This document shows, in pieces, positions 45,401 to 58,100 of a stretch of DNA of 64,000 nt. How positions within the stretch are numbered: position 1 is the stretch's first letter; each line of letters opens with the position of its first letter. This DNA comes from Heterocephalus glaber (lineage: Eukaryota > Chordata > Mammalia > Rodentia > Bathyergidae), in assembly GCF_000247695.1 (NCBI RefSeq), contig NW_004624747.1, positions 10,064,767-10,128,766 on the forward strand, written 5' to 3'. The notes below the pieces were generated by a model, which was not told the origin of the DNA, ran no database searches, and saw only the letters and a program-made list of their open reading frames with translations. Position numbers and translations under genes: made by a program.

Positions 45401-45704
45401 CCCTTCCTGGTGCCCCTCCCCATTGTCCCACTGGCAGCTGCTCAGCATAGCCTGAGCCCTGCCTCCCTAAAGCATCCCAGCCCCCTGCACTCCAGTGAGT
45501 TCTAGGGATGGCCCTGATGCCCTTTTCGGCCCAGCTCCAGCCTTGCCAAAGGGGTATGCCCTGCTCTCCACATATCCCATGCCCCTTGCACCCCAGCCTG
45601 CTGATCTCTGGGGTGCCCTCGGGGATGTGAGGTCCAAGAACTCTGGGTACAACAAACCCTTGAGGCAGGCCCCAGGCCCCTCCCAGCCTGGAGTGAGCAA
45701 AGAG

Positions 45705-46135
45705 GCAAAGACCATTGTTTCATCTTTATTAGAAAAGAAACCAAAAAAGGATGTGGAGAAAGACTGGCCCTAGAAGATCCCACCACTGGGACCCAGGCAG
45801 AGCCCAGCTCATTCTGGTGTCCAGCTGTGGATGTGGCTGGCTGGGCTGGGTGTGGGCACATTTACAAAGTCAACATTTCATAGAAAAGGATGCCAGGCTT
45901 GCTGTGAAGATCGAAACCAATCCATTCTCATGTGTTGAGATGGGCCACCTCCTCTTTCTCCTCTGAGTCCCACCTGGTGGGTGTGGACAGCCCACGTGGG
46001 AGGGAGGATGCCAAGAGGCTTCATGGGGAAATGTGCCCCATGTGAGCCTCTGGCCTTGCCCAGGGTCCAGGCTGAAGGGGCATTCTAGGCCTGGCTGGTC
46101 CTCCAGGGTGTGGCTGTGGACGCTGCTGGCCCTCC
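45705..46135 (-). other. CABIN1: CABIN1 3' UTR
   Basis: Repeat-free sequence from the TGA (46138-46136) down to an AATAAA on the minus strand at 45730-45725. The length of about 430 nt is plausible; the end is inferred from the hexamer. Confidence 0.65.
45725..45730 (-). promoter_or_regulatory. CABIN1: CABIN1 polyadenylation signal (AATAAA)
   Basis: Perfect AATAAA on the minus strand, 405 nt after the stop codon and in unique sequence before the downstream SINE cluster. Confidence 0.7.
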
Positions 46136-49100
46136 TCAGATGTCCATGTAGTCATCGTCCTCATCCGACTCACTCTCTAGTGAGGACTCCTGACTGGATG
46201 TCTCTAGGATCTCCAGGGCTGGCTGGCACAGGCTCTCCTTTCTCACATTGGCAGCCGACTGGGCAGACAGGATGGCCGACTAAAGACAGGGCAAGACCCA
46301 GGTCAGGAGTGTGCAGCCCTGCCCCAGGCTTCTTGACTTTAACTTGAACCACCCCCTATTGCCTCAGTAACCCAAGCCCCTGCCCCAGGTCCCCAGGTAA
46401 CCCAGATTCCCCTCCCCCAGGTTCCCTGTAATTGGTTCCCCTTACATGGTACCCATGTTCACCTTCAGCTTCTGCTTGGTCTCCTCCGAGATGCTGCCTT
46501 TGGGGGAGAGCAGGGTCGGGGTGGGCGGTGTAACGGTGATCTCAGGGGGGAACTTGGTGGTGGCTGAGGGGATTACCAGCTTTGGCATGTTGGGCAGGAG
46601 GCGGGACTTGGCCCGGCTGGGCTCAACCTTACCCGGATGGCCCTCTGGTGGCTGGGTGCTCCCACTGCTGGGGACCTTGGAGCTGGCAGCTGTGGGGAGA
46701 GACCTCAGGGGCTGAGCTTCACTTGAAGCTTCCAGGGACTGCCCGTCTCTCCCCGGCTCATGACTGTTTTCCCTCTGGAAGACAGAGGGATCTAGAGTAC
46801 CTCCTCCCTGCTGCCACAGATGCTTCTCTTGGTCTGCTGGTCTGAGGCCTGATGGCCAACACATTCAGAATGGTATGCAGGCCCATGCTGGCCCCCAGGC
46901 CTCCATCCTGAGCAAGTGCTCAGCTCAGGCCCAAAGGGACTCAACTCTGGCTCTGGGGTATGGGGTGCTGGGGCTGTGACCTCCACCCAGATGTACTGTG
47001 TACTCTGGGAGTCCAAGACCTGAGACACAAGGGAGCCTCCCTGAGCCTTCTCAGGGCCCCTCAGGCATTGTGCTTACATGACTTGTATCCATCAAATCAC
47101 TCCAGGACACACATCCTATATACCACAGATTGGACACTGAGTCCCACAGCCAGACACTCAGCCAGGTATGGTCACTGAGCTGGCCTCAGAGTGCCCACTT
47201 TCCTCTCACACTCCAGGGTGAATGAGGGGCTATGTTTGCCCAGAGCGTGGAGGCAGCTGGGGCAGTGGCAGGCTGCAACTCTGGGGTCCAGCAGCCTCCA
47301 GGGAGCTGTGCAAGCCGAGTGACCCAGCTGCCCTGGCAGGGCTCCACATTCCTCTGCAGCCATGGCTTTAAAAGGAGTGGGGCTTACTTAAGAGCCCAAG
47401 CCCGGTCCCCACTGGCTGGCGCCAGGTCCTGCTGTCCTGAGTGGTCTGTAGGAAGCCTAGCCAGCAGGAGTCCCTGAGGGAGCTGGGTGTGTGGCATGCG
47501 GTGGGAACAGGCTAGACAGAGGCTGGGGCGAAACTCTGTCTTGGCTGCCCATGAGGATGTCTCAGTGATGGAGCCCAGGGTCCTTGTTCCATGCCTGCCC
47601 CTCTCCTACCCCATCTGGGCTCTGCAGTGAGCTGACAGCCACGAGGCCCACGTGAGATGTCTGCCTCAGCAGAACTCCTCTACGAGTGAAGCCAGAGGTA
47701 GAGGAGAGGCTGTGGAGACGCTGACAGTGGACCACACCACACTCCAGCCTGGGCTCTTCCTTTGCTCCTCTGCCCACTCTGCCTTTCCTCCCACCTCATC
47801 TCCACTAGGCCTCCCCTGGGCCAGCCCTCCCAGGCCCAGAGCCTCGGCAGGGAAGCCCCCCTTGGCTGCCAGCTGTGAAGCAGCCTCATGGGAGCCAGTA
47901 CTGGGCCACTCCAGACTGGCCTTACCTTGGCTGCAGGTGGCCTCGGCGCCTGTCTGGGAGGCAGACTCCGCTGGCCAGCAGTGTGGCTCTGCAGGGGGGC
48001 CAGCAGAGGCTGTCTTCACCTGCTGACTGCGCAGTGGCTCCTGGGGTGGGAAGCTGGTACCCTCTGCCACTCCTCCTAGCCCTTCTCCCTCTGTGGGGAC
48101 ACAGGCCAGCACAGGTGATGTACTCATCCACCCCATGGGCAAGGCCCATTCATGGCACTTAGGCATCTGTGCCAGGCCCTATGTTCCCAGCTGTGCCTTG
48201 GGACATCTGGGAAGGGAATATGGCTGATGTGGGAAGCCTAGGCTAAGACAGTTCTCTGTTTCCATAGGAGTGGGTTGGGGACTAGTAGGTACTCTTCTGG
48301 GACAAATGCATAGAGGGGTCAGGCTGATACTTTCAGGAAACTCCTCAGCCTCCAGGTAGACACTGGGTGTGGAGGAGTCTCTGATAGGTCTGGATCTCCC
48401 CCACCCCTTGCTGCAGGTGCCGAGTTCCTAAGCTCCAAGAACATCACAACCTCCTACCCTAACCCTAACCCTACAGCCCATCCTCTTCATCCCCAGCCTC
48501 TGCTGGGTCACATCCCCACCTGCTAGGTCAGAGCACCATTGCTATGGCCACGTATTCAGCCATTCTTGCTCCCCCAATCTCATCCCTGCATCACCCCAAC
48601 TAAGCCCATCCCACTAACTTCCTACCCTATCCATAAAAGACCCAGCTCAATAAATGGCTTGAACTCATCATTTGGAGTCACTCCAGGAGGTCTTGCCTGG
48701 AACCCCCAAATTCAGACTAGCTGTGTTCATTACTGAGTCGTCACCATTTACCTAACAGTCTCCTTCTGGACAGCTGGACAGCTGACAAAGGAAAGGCCAC
48801 ACCCAAGACTGCAGGGCCCCTGGGCTGGGGTAAAACACCACCATATGGCTGTGAAGGTGGGCTTGCAGGGTGTGTGAGGATGTTTCCTCTCTCCTCTGGC
48901 TCACAGGAGAAGCAACCAGAACAGTAGATGGAGCATATGTTGTCATCATGCACTCCTGCCAGGCCAGACCACTCCTACCCTGGCAAGAGGCAGGGGGTGG
49001 GTATTGGCCTCAGTTGTGCCAAGAACTAGAGGGCCAGGGATTTAGCTCAGTGGTTTCACCGACTGCTGCGCAAGCGCAAGGACCCGAGTTCGATCCCCGG

Positions 49101-52100
49101 TACCAAAAAAAAAAACAAAAAGAATTAGATGGGCCCAAGAGGTGATGGCTACATCTGCGGCTGCCAGCCAGGCCATTACTCAGCATCAGTGTTGTGGCTG
49201 CCCAGGACTCCACTGGTACCTAGGAGGGCTCCAGCCTGCAGAAGAGGGCTGGGAAGCAGGTGGGCAGGTATTTCATGCCACCAGGACAACTTTCCTGCTC
49301 CCAGGGGAGACCCATGGAGTGGCACCAGGTCTGGGGTGGATATCCCCAAGCTTTGTATCTGGGGAGGCCCTGGACTGGCTTAGATCCTCCCTGGTCTCTT
49401 AGGACTGGCTCTCTGGCCCCTTCAACTCTGCTTGTGAGTCTTCTCTTCACCCTTCGGTCCTGCTCTGTTCTATCTACCCTAGAAGGCCTTATAGCCTCAG
49501 GGAAATGGACCCTCTCTCATTTAGCCCCAGCACTGTCCCAGCAGCTGGAGAGTTAGCTTTACACACAGCCAGGTCCTGGCATGGGGTGGGTGGATACTCA
49601 GTGAATAAGGAGATAGATACCGCTGGGAGGAAACCGCACAGGAAGTGCCTGGGCCTCCCTTGGGGAGGAAGTGCCCTGAGCCAGGGTGGGGCACTGAGCG
49701 CCCAGAGGGGTGTATCTGCTGTGTGGGGCCATGGCCTGGGCAGGAGGGTGAGCTCTTCATTAGAGTCTGGGAATGCTTGTGGAGGCCACATGGGCATGAC
49801 AAGCTAAGACCAGATGCTGCCAGCCACCTTCTCCGTGAGGGTTAAGGGGAAGCCTGCCTTAGGGATGGCACCTGTTAGGCTCTCCTGGGTGGCTGCCTTT
49901 TTGACTCTCTTGTGTGTACCTTGGGACGTCATTGTGGAGGAATCTGTCCTCAAGTCTGCTCTTTCAAGTGGCTCAGTCCTCACTCAGCCCTGACTCTCAA
50001 CCTTGTATACCACTGCCACAGCTTTGGCTTCAGGCTGCCATATCCTGTAGTTACACTCTAGTCACTGGATGCTTTTGTGATCAGGCCCTACCACCACTGG
50101 GAACAGCAGACCCCGGGCACACTGCCACACTGCCAGGGGAACATGGACCTTACTGAAGGCCAGCTCCTTCCTGCTGATGGCTTTTCCTGCTCTGGAGGCT
50201 GCAAGATGTGGCTTGGGGCAACATGCCTGTCCTAGCCTGGCCCTGACACCACCTAGTAACCCACCCCAGCAGGGCTAGCCAATGCTATTTGCCTACTGGC
50301 CCCACAGCAGCTCTAAGGCAGGCAGGTGTGGAAGTGGAGGGTGGGCCAGTCAGGGAGTGTGCTAGGTCAGGTGCCAGGGCCTGAGGCAAAGGCCCTCTGC
50401 CAGGCCAGTGAGGGCACACATTCTCAGTTGAGGGCTATCCTCACCCAGTCTCATTTAAAAGTTGTATCTTAGGCCGGGGATTTAGCTCAGTGGTTCCACT
50501 GCCTGCCCCACAAGTGCAAGGACCCAAGTTCAATTCCTGGGACCAAAGAAGAAAAAAGTTCTATCTTGGTAAAGGTCATTTAATCTAGTTTGGGGGAAGA
50601 AAACTGAAAAAGATTAACTCTCCAGACTGAAGAGTGTACAATTGGAAACAGATACTCTTCTTCATATTCAACAGAAGAAAACGGGATGTAAACTGTGGGT
50701 CTGGGCCTGTCTGAGGTAGGGCAGGCAAGCAGAGGGACTGAAGGTAGCCAGCCTTCAGGTACCTTGTTGGCCCCAGCTGCTGGATCGCCTTCTGGATTCA
50801 CACATGGTTGGCAAGTGGCCAAATGGTCAGTCAGCCCTTTTGAGATTAGGTTATAAGAAATGCTGCATTCTAGCTGGTTGTGGTGGTGCAGGCACCTGTA
50901 ATTGCAGCACTCAGGGGGCTGAGGCAGGAGGACTGCAAGTTCAAGGCCAGCCTGAACTACATAGCAAATCTGAGCTCAGCCTGAGGTACAGAGAAACACC
51001 TTGTTTCAAAAAATCAAAGAAGAGAGGGGAGTGGATGCTGCAGCTTCCTTCGTGCTCTATTGGATCTCTGGCTCACCATGATATGAGGACACTTGGCCAT
51101 CCATGCAGAGGCCCACAGGGAGGAATGGAAGCCTCCAGCCAATATCCATTGAGGGCCTGAGGCTGCCACACATCCCTGAGAAAGCTCAGATGACAAGCTA
51201 GCAGCTTGAGTGCAACTGCCTGTGACCCTGAGTAAGGACCACCCTACTAAGTCACTCTTGGATTCTTGGTCCTCAGACACTGCAAGACAATGGGAACAAA
51301 GGGCAGGTAGAGGGCAATACACCCTGTCCCAAGGTGGAGGGATGGGAGCTGAGTCCTTGTGGGAGTGAGTAAACCACTGATACCAACTAACTTACTCAGG
51401 GTATGGGCTCCCATCACCACTGCACTTTGAAATCTCTACTACCAAATCCACACCAGCACCATGCTGACTTACTGCTAAGTGCTGCTCTAATCCTACTATT
51501 CCCCCTTTATACATTCTATGCAGGAAACTGAGGCAGAGAGAGGAAGAGGCCAGGTCACATCACAGTGGAACCACCATCTATCGTTCTTCAACAGCTTTTG
51601 TCCTGTGGCCTTCAGAGGCTCCTCTGGGAACAAATGGCCATGGCCAGTGCAATTGTGACTGCCTAGGTTAGAGTGTTCTCACACTTTCAGGATTCTCCAA
51701 GGAAAACTGGGGACAGCACCAGATGAAAACCAGCACCTGGGCAGTGTAGCCTGTGGCTGACCAGGGATTCTCGAGTCTGCCCTCCTGCCAGGTACTCCTG
51801 CTAGAGTGCACCATTGCTCAGATGGGTCAAGAAATGACACAGCCAAAGCACAGTCACATGGTTGAAAAAAACAGGCCTAGAAGTGACCCTCAGTCACAGG
51901 ACTGTGACTAGGAGAATAGGCAAGCCTTTAGGAATGACACTCAGACTGTGGGCCAGCACAGGCCCTCAGGCAAGGGCAGAGGCTAGGTCCCTAAAATGGG
52001 GGAGAAGCAGGCAAAGGCTTGAAACCATAGGCCAGAGAGGCTAATCCACCCCTAGGTAGTCCCTGGGGGCACAGGGAACACACCAACCAGGCTGGTACGT

Positions 52101-55100
52101 GCTGGGGATCCACCAACTGGAGAGGTGAGCTATTTAGGGAACGTCTGTGTAATATCTGATACAGGTCTTCAGAGCCTGGCCACAGAACCAACATCCTGAG
52201 AATTAACAGGGGAGAGCCCCATGCCTTGGAATGGGCACACCCTCCAGATGAGCCCAAACGGACAGTTACAGCTGCAGAACTAGGGGTATGCCTGTACCAG
52301 CGAAGGGGATGGTGCCTTAACCTCTCTCCTACTCACTAGGTTGTGTGCTGCTACTTCAATGCCTCCTGCTCCCAGGAAAGGCTCTGGCCAGCCCTGTCAG
52401 TAGGCTGTCCTTCCAGTGGGTCCTGGCTTTTAGAAAGAAGTAGGGCTCCCACTAATGGAGTCAGCCAGGCTTTATACAACCTGTGCCCCATCTGATTTTT
52501 CTTTACAAGTCCAGTGACCTGGCCTCTCCCCTCAATCTGGCTGGCTTTCATCTGTCTTGCTCATGGGACTGTGATGGGGCTGGGAAGAACTGGTGCCCAG
52601 GGATTACTGAGGCCAGATGCTGGTGGTCCTGCAGTACGCTAGGCTTCCCAAGGAGGCCTTATCTTCCCTAGATCCCCCCTCCCTTTTTTTACCTGACCAA
52701 GGCATCTTTCATCATCACCATCATCATCATTTTTGTGATATTAAGGATTGAACTCAGGAATACTGAGCCATGTTACCAACCCTATTTATTTATTCATAGT
52801 TTTGCAGTACTGGGGATCAAACTTAAGCTCTTTACTACTGAGCTATATTCCCAGGCCCAGCTCTGCTTTAAGAGGCTGAGGTAGGAGGATCATAAGTTGA
52901 AGGCAATTTAGTGAGACCCTGTCTCAAAATAAAAAAGGACTGGGGTATGTGTCGCTCAGTGATAGAAGGCTTGCCTAGCATGGATAAGACCCTAGGTTCA
53001 ATCCCCAGTACTGTTAAGGGCTGGGGCTGGGGGAGATGGATAGATGCAGGATGAGGCTACCAATGTTGCCAGGGTCTGACAAATGGACCAGCAGCTGCCA
53101 CCCTCTGAGGCAGGATCACCATGCTGGAGAGTACTTCCCCCCTTCCACCCATATTCTCCATGCAGGGAGCAGGACTTCTTGTCCACTGGCAGTGAGGGCC
53201 TGAGCACACCTCTGGCATAGCTGGATATGGGGGCTTCATGCCACCAGGTGGACTGGGATGGGACTCACCTGGGCCCAGAGAGGCCATGCTGGGGGTGGCC
53301 TCGGGCCTGGGTGGCCTCGGGGTTCCAGAGTCCTTGGATGGGTCTGGGGTGGAGGCTGATGCTGAGGGAGGACAGCTGATGATAGCCATGGTGGCAGCCA
53401 GTGCAGGGCGAGGCTTGGTGTGGGTATCACTGGTCCTCTGCAGAGTATCAGCTGGCACAGGGTCAGGTGCCGTGGGAGCCACAGCTGCAGGAAAGAAGTT
53501 CTCTCGGCTGTCCTTGGGGTGCTTGGGGGTGGTGGGTGTGTCCCCTGAAGCCTGTGAACACAGAGGAGAGAAGGAAGGCTGGGGCAGGGCCTCTGAGCCC
53601 ATGTGGCCCCTGATGTACACCAGCCTAACAGGATACTTCACCTGGACCCAGGGTGCCAACACGCCCTTCAGGGTGTCACTCTGAGCCCCACAGTGCTGCC
53701 AATATCAAGAGGCATCCTGCCAGGATGTGGCTGATGCTAGCACACAGCTGGGGACCCAGCATCCCTCTCTGGGGGACATATGGCCTGTGTTGGGAGGAAC
53801 TCAGGACCTCCAGCTGGTCTCCCTCACTCCAGGGGGCCACTGAAAGAAATATGTCCAGCCATGATTCTAGGTGTAGGGGTCCTGGGGCCAACCTGGGGCC
53901 TGCAGGCATGGGTAGTCAATTTTGGAGGGTGAATTCCCAAGGACCACTAGTGGGAATGTCTCGAGTTCAGGACTGCACTCAGCTGCAACCCTAGTCATGG
54001 AGATTGATGCTGCCTCTCCCCTCGCCCCATACTTGGCCAATCAGGTCCCTTGAAGCTCGGACACACAGTGCCCCTGCCACAGGCCTAGGGCTCTCAGGTG
54101 AGCAGAGCCCTCAGAGGTCCCTGAGAGTCTTCCTTTGCAAATTTCCCTCTAGCACAAGTTATTTGCAGGACCTTTTTTTTCACAGGACCCACTCCTGTGA
54201 AAGCCCAGACCTCCTGGGACAGGTGTGAAGACCATGGCACCCAGCAACATGCTTCAAAGAAGGTGAGGCAGGGCACTCTTCACAGCAGAGCTGAGGGAGC
54301 TCTGGCCTTCAACCCCCTCCCCAGCACCAGGCCCAGTGAAGTGCCTGAGCCACCCACACCAGGGAAGCAGGACCCTCACCCCCATCCCTGCCAGTGCAGG
54401 AGAGTCACATGCCCACTGGTAGGCACCTCAGTGCTTGGGAGGCAGTTGACTTCCACTGATGACCTGTTTCTTCTCATGTCTGTCGGTTGGAAATGCCCTC
54501 TGGAGCTGGATGTGGTGGCACATGCCCATAATCCAGCACTCGGGAGGCTGAGGCAGAAGGATTGCAGTGAGTCTGAGGCCAGCCTGGACTACATAGTGAG
54601 TTTAAGGCCAGCCTAAACTACATAGTGTGTCAGAAAGAAAGACAGAAAGACAGACAGACAGACAGAAAAACAGAAACAAAGAAAAAGAAAAGGAAAGAAG
54701 GAAAAGAAGAAAGGGACAAAAAAGGAAGAGAGAAAAAGAGAGAGAGAAAAGAAAAGGAAGAAAGGAAGAAAGGGAGGGAGGAAGGGAGGGAGGGAGGGAG
54801 GGAGGGAGGAAGGAGGGAGGGAGGGAGAGAGAGAGAGAAAGAAAGAGAAAGAAAGAGAAAAAAAGAAAGAGAGAGAGAGAGAGGGAGGGAGGAAGAAAGA
54901 TAGATGCCCTGCCCAGCTCCATGTGGCCATGTTGTGGGTGTCTGGGATAAGTCCCAGACTGGTGCTATGGGCAGCAGTCTGCAGGGAGGGCAGGGCGGGA
55001 GGACAAGCCTGGCTCTCAGGTTCTGGTAGCCCACAAAGGTACTGATGGTGTTGCAGCAGTCCAGTGGCATGGGCAGACATGTGGGGGAAGGTGAGTGCTG

Positions 55101-58100
55101 TGTCTGTCCTCAGTTGGGAGTAGAGGCTAACTGCACTGAGCCTCTAATGATGTCCAGCACACCCTCTAGGTGTGCGCACATCTGCCATGGCAACTGGGAC
55201 GTGTGGAGAGCAAAACAGATGCTTCCTGAGGGGCAAGGCAAGTGATTTGGAGGGCCACAGCTTCCTCCTACCTGGTGCTGGTCAGAAGTGGGTCCAGGAT
55301 ATTTGTAACTGTCCCACCTGCCTACCCCACGGTGGGATGGCCCTGGAGGGGACCTTGAGACAGCATCCTGTGTTTCCCACCCCCAGGAGGGGGGAAGGCC
55401 CAGGCTGGCCTTGAATTCATGGCAACCCTCCTGCCTCAGCCTCTTGAGTGTTGGGATTACAGACTTACAGGCACATGGCTCCATGCCTGGCTTCCCTTAG
55501 GAGTAGGGAGCAAAATGCACCAGCATTGGGAGAGATGGGGAGGCAGGAAATGGCTTCCTGAGACTAGGCTTGAGGGAGATGGGAGCTAGAGTAGAGCAGC
55601 CAGTCATCAGCAGCGTCGCTCCAGGTCTGGGGTGGAAGTCACGGGCCAGTTATGTAGTGAGAGGATCTGAGGCAATATCAGGGGCATCCCCACCCCACTG
55701 GGGTCTAGGTAATGGGTCAGAATATCAACAGGAAGGGAGTTCAGATCCATCAAGCTGGCTCTCCTACACATGGGCTCTGTACTCCAAGAGGGGACCACTG
55801 GGGCATGGCCTGCATTTCCCAGTAGCAAGCAACCTAAAAGGACCCCAGTTCCCTAGTGCTGGCCACCCCCACCATCCAGCCCGTCTTTCAAGGGTCCTTG
55901 ACAAGAAGTTCTGGCAGTCCACCCCTCAGAGCTCCCATATGTGTGTACTCTGGCAGCTGGTGGGCCCCTTTGGCTTTGGGGTTCTCAGCTAAGAAATGAG
56001 ACTATACTCTGCCTTGGCTCTTGCCAGTTCAACATAAGTAATGGGAAGAAGTGTGAGTGTGGGGTTCCCATGTGGGTCAGAAACAGGCTTCTTTCCTGAG
56101 CAGTCACTGCTCACATCCACCTGGCATACTGGGCTGGTGGAGGTGGCAGGATAGGGCCCCAACAGGTCCTAGAGAGGCTGTGGCCACGGTGCTGAGCACT
56201 TCGGCTACTGAGGCAATAAAAAAGTGGTGAGGGCCGCTGGCAGGTTGGGTTATTTCCTACCAAGGACTCTGGCCCTCAGCTGTAGGGCTGGGGCCACCTG
56301 CTCCCTCAGTGACCCCTGCCTGGCCTACCACCTGTTTGGTCAAAGGGGAAACCCAGGGCTTCCTCAGAGCAAGGACCTGGACAGGGGCGATAACTGATGC
56401 CCCATTCCACTGACATGAAGCCCAGCTGGAACCCCAGGGTGGCTACATGCCAGCTGCTGGTACTCCTGGGATGAGGCAGGCCAAGGCTGTCAAGTTGCCA
56501 GTTGGGACAAAAGGCTGCACCTGCTCAAATGACAAGCCACAGCTCTCAGACCTGTAGGTTCTCAAAGTTGTCAGGCTTCCCTGACAATCCTCCCACTGTG
56601 TTCGGATCTCACCCCTTTTACTTCGGTCACCAGGACCATTCCTGGTGGTCACATCCTGTTCACTAGCCTTCCGTTGGGCTGGGGCTTTCCCATAAAAGCC
56701 CAACTCCTTACTCTCCTTTTGCTCAAGCCTTTCACAGTCCCATCATTTCTCAAAAACAGCCCTGGTCCCTGAGTCCTCATAACTGGTGGGCCCCCATCCT
56801 GGCTGGCCTGGCCCTGGCCTGCCCCTGGGCTCTTTGAACACTCTTTCTTGGACACCACCCTATCCTGTCCCAAACCTCCCCCCTACACCTGTGGTCCTGC
56901 TGAGGTGCTTGGCTCTGCCTGTGTCTTCTTCCGGCCTCAGGTCCATACTAACTGCTTCAGGGGCACCTACACTAGGGATCCTCACACTCAGAGGTCTGGA
57001 CTCAACTGTCCCTTCAGGAAGGGGCCCCTCTGACCTCTCTGCATCCTTAGCATTTCCCTTGTGAGAGTCTCGGACTCAACAGAACCCAATTTCAACCCTG
57101 CCTGGTTGCCCTCTCCCAGGTGCTTCCCAGAAAGGGCCTCACCCTCATCTCTACCCTTGCCACCTCCTCCCTGACATCCTGACATGCCAATCCACCCTCT
57201 CACCATCTCTGCAGCCCTGTCCTCTCCCTTGCCTAATAAACACAAAACTCCCACCACCCTGTTAGACTAAACCCCCAAACCCCACCACTACATGCCTCCT
57301 TCCAGTGGGCTCCTGCACAGGCTGCATCTCTACCTTCTGTCCCCTCCCACTTTGCTCTTAATCAACCCGACTCTAACCATCACTTTCTCTACCTTTGTCC
57401 CAAACAGAAGGACCTTTTCAGGTGAGGTCAATGGGCTAGGGGCCATCTCCTGGTCTATGGACCAGGGAGCCAAGGCAAGGAGACCCCTCAGGTCACATAT
57501 TCACATGTCAAGAGCTGGAATCTGGGCCCTCTCAAGGACGCCCCCCACTAGCCCAAGGTTCAGCCACCTCATGTTCCTCTCTCTCCTTGGCCACCACTGA
57601 CCACAGGAACTACTCAACGCTTGACCTGCAGCCTGGGCCTACGTGTAGGTCAGGCTTACCTGTCTCTGGGCAGCAGCTCCAAGGTGGACTTGACAGAACT
57701 TCACAGCCTGCTCCAATGCAGCCTCCTCATCTACCTGAGAAAGAAGATGACCAAGGTCAGAAGGCCTGAGTGCTTAGCCTCCTCCCTGTCTGAGCCCTGT
57801 GCCTCAGACAGCACAAATCAGCCTATGGTGAGGTCCCCAATCCTGTAAAGAGCACTCCCCACTATTGACTGTATCCAGGTCCTCCTGGCTCTCCTGTTGG
57901 CAGGTGCACATCTGTCTCCTAGGTGGGACTGCCAGCCAAGGCGACCTAGTCACCCTTCTGGCCACAAGTTAATTTCTGTGGCAAGTTATTTGTGTCCTTA
58001 AGAGCTCAGGCTGGCAAGGGGGAACTTAGACCCCCAACCAAGCCTTCAAATTCAGCTGAAGCCTGTCTGCTTCTAGGTATCTTCTGGCAGGGGCAGTCTT

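Noticed and set aside
53057..53662. 201-codon minus-strand open frame as a separate gene
   Set aside because: It is a CABIN1 exon (53551-53269) read through into both introns.
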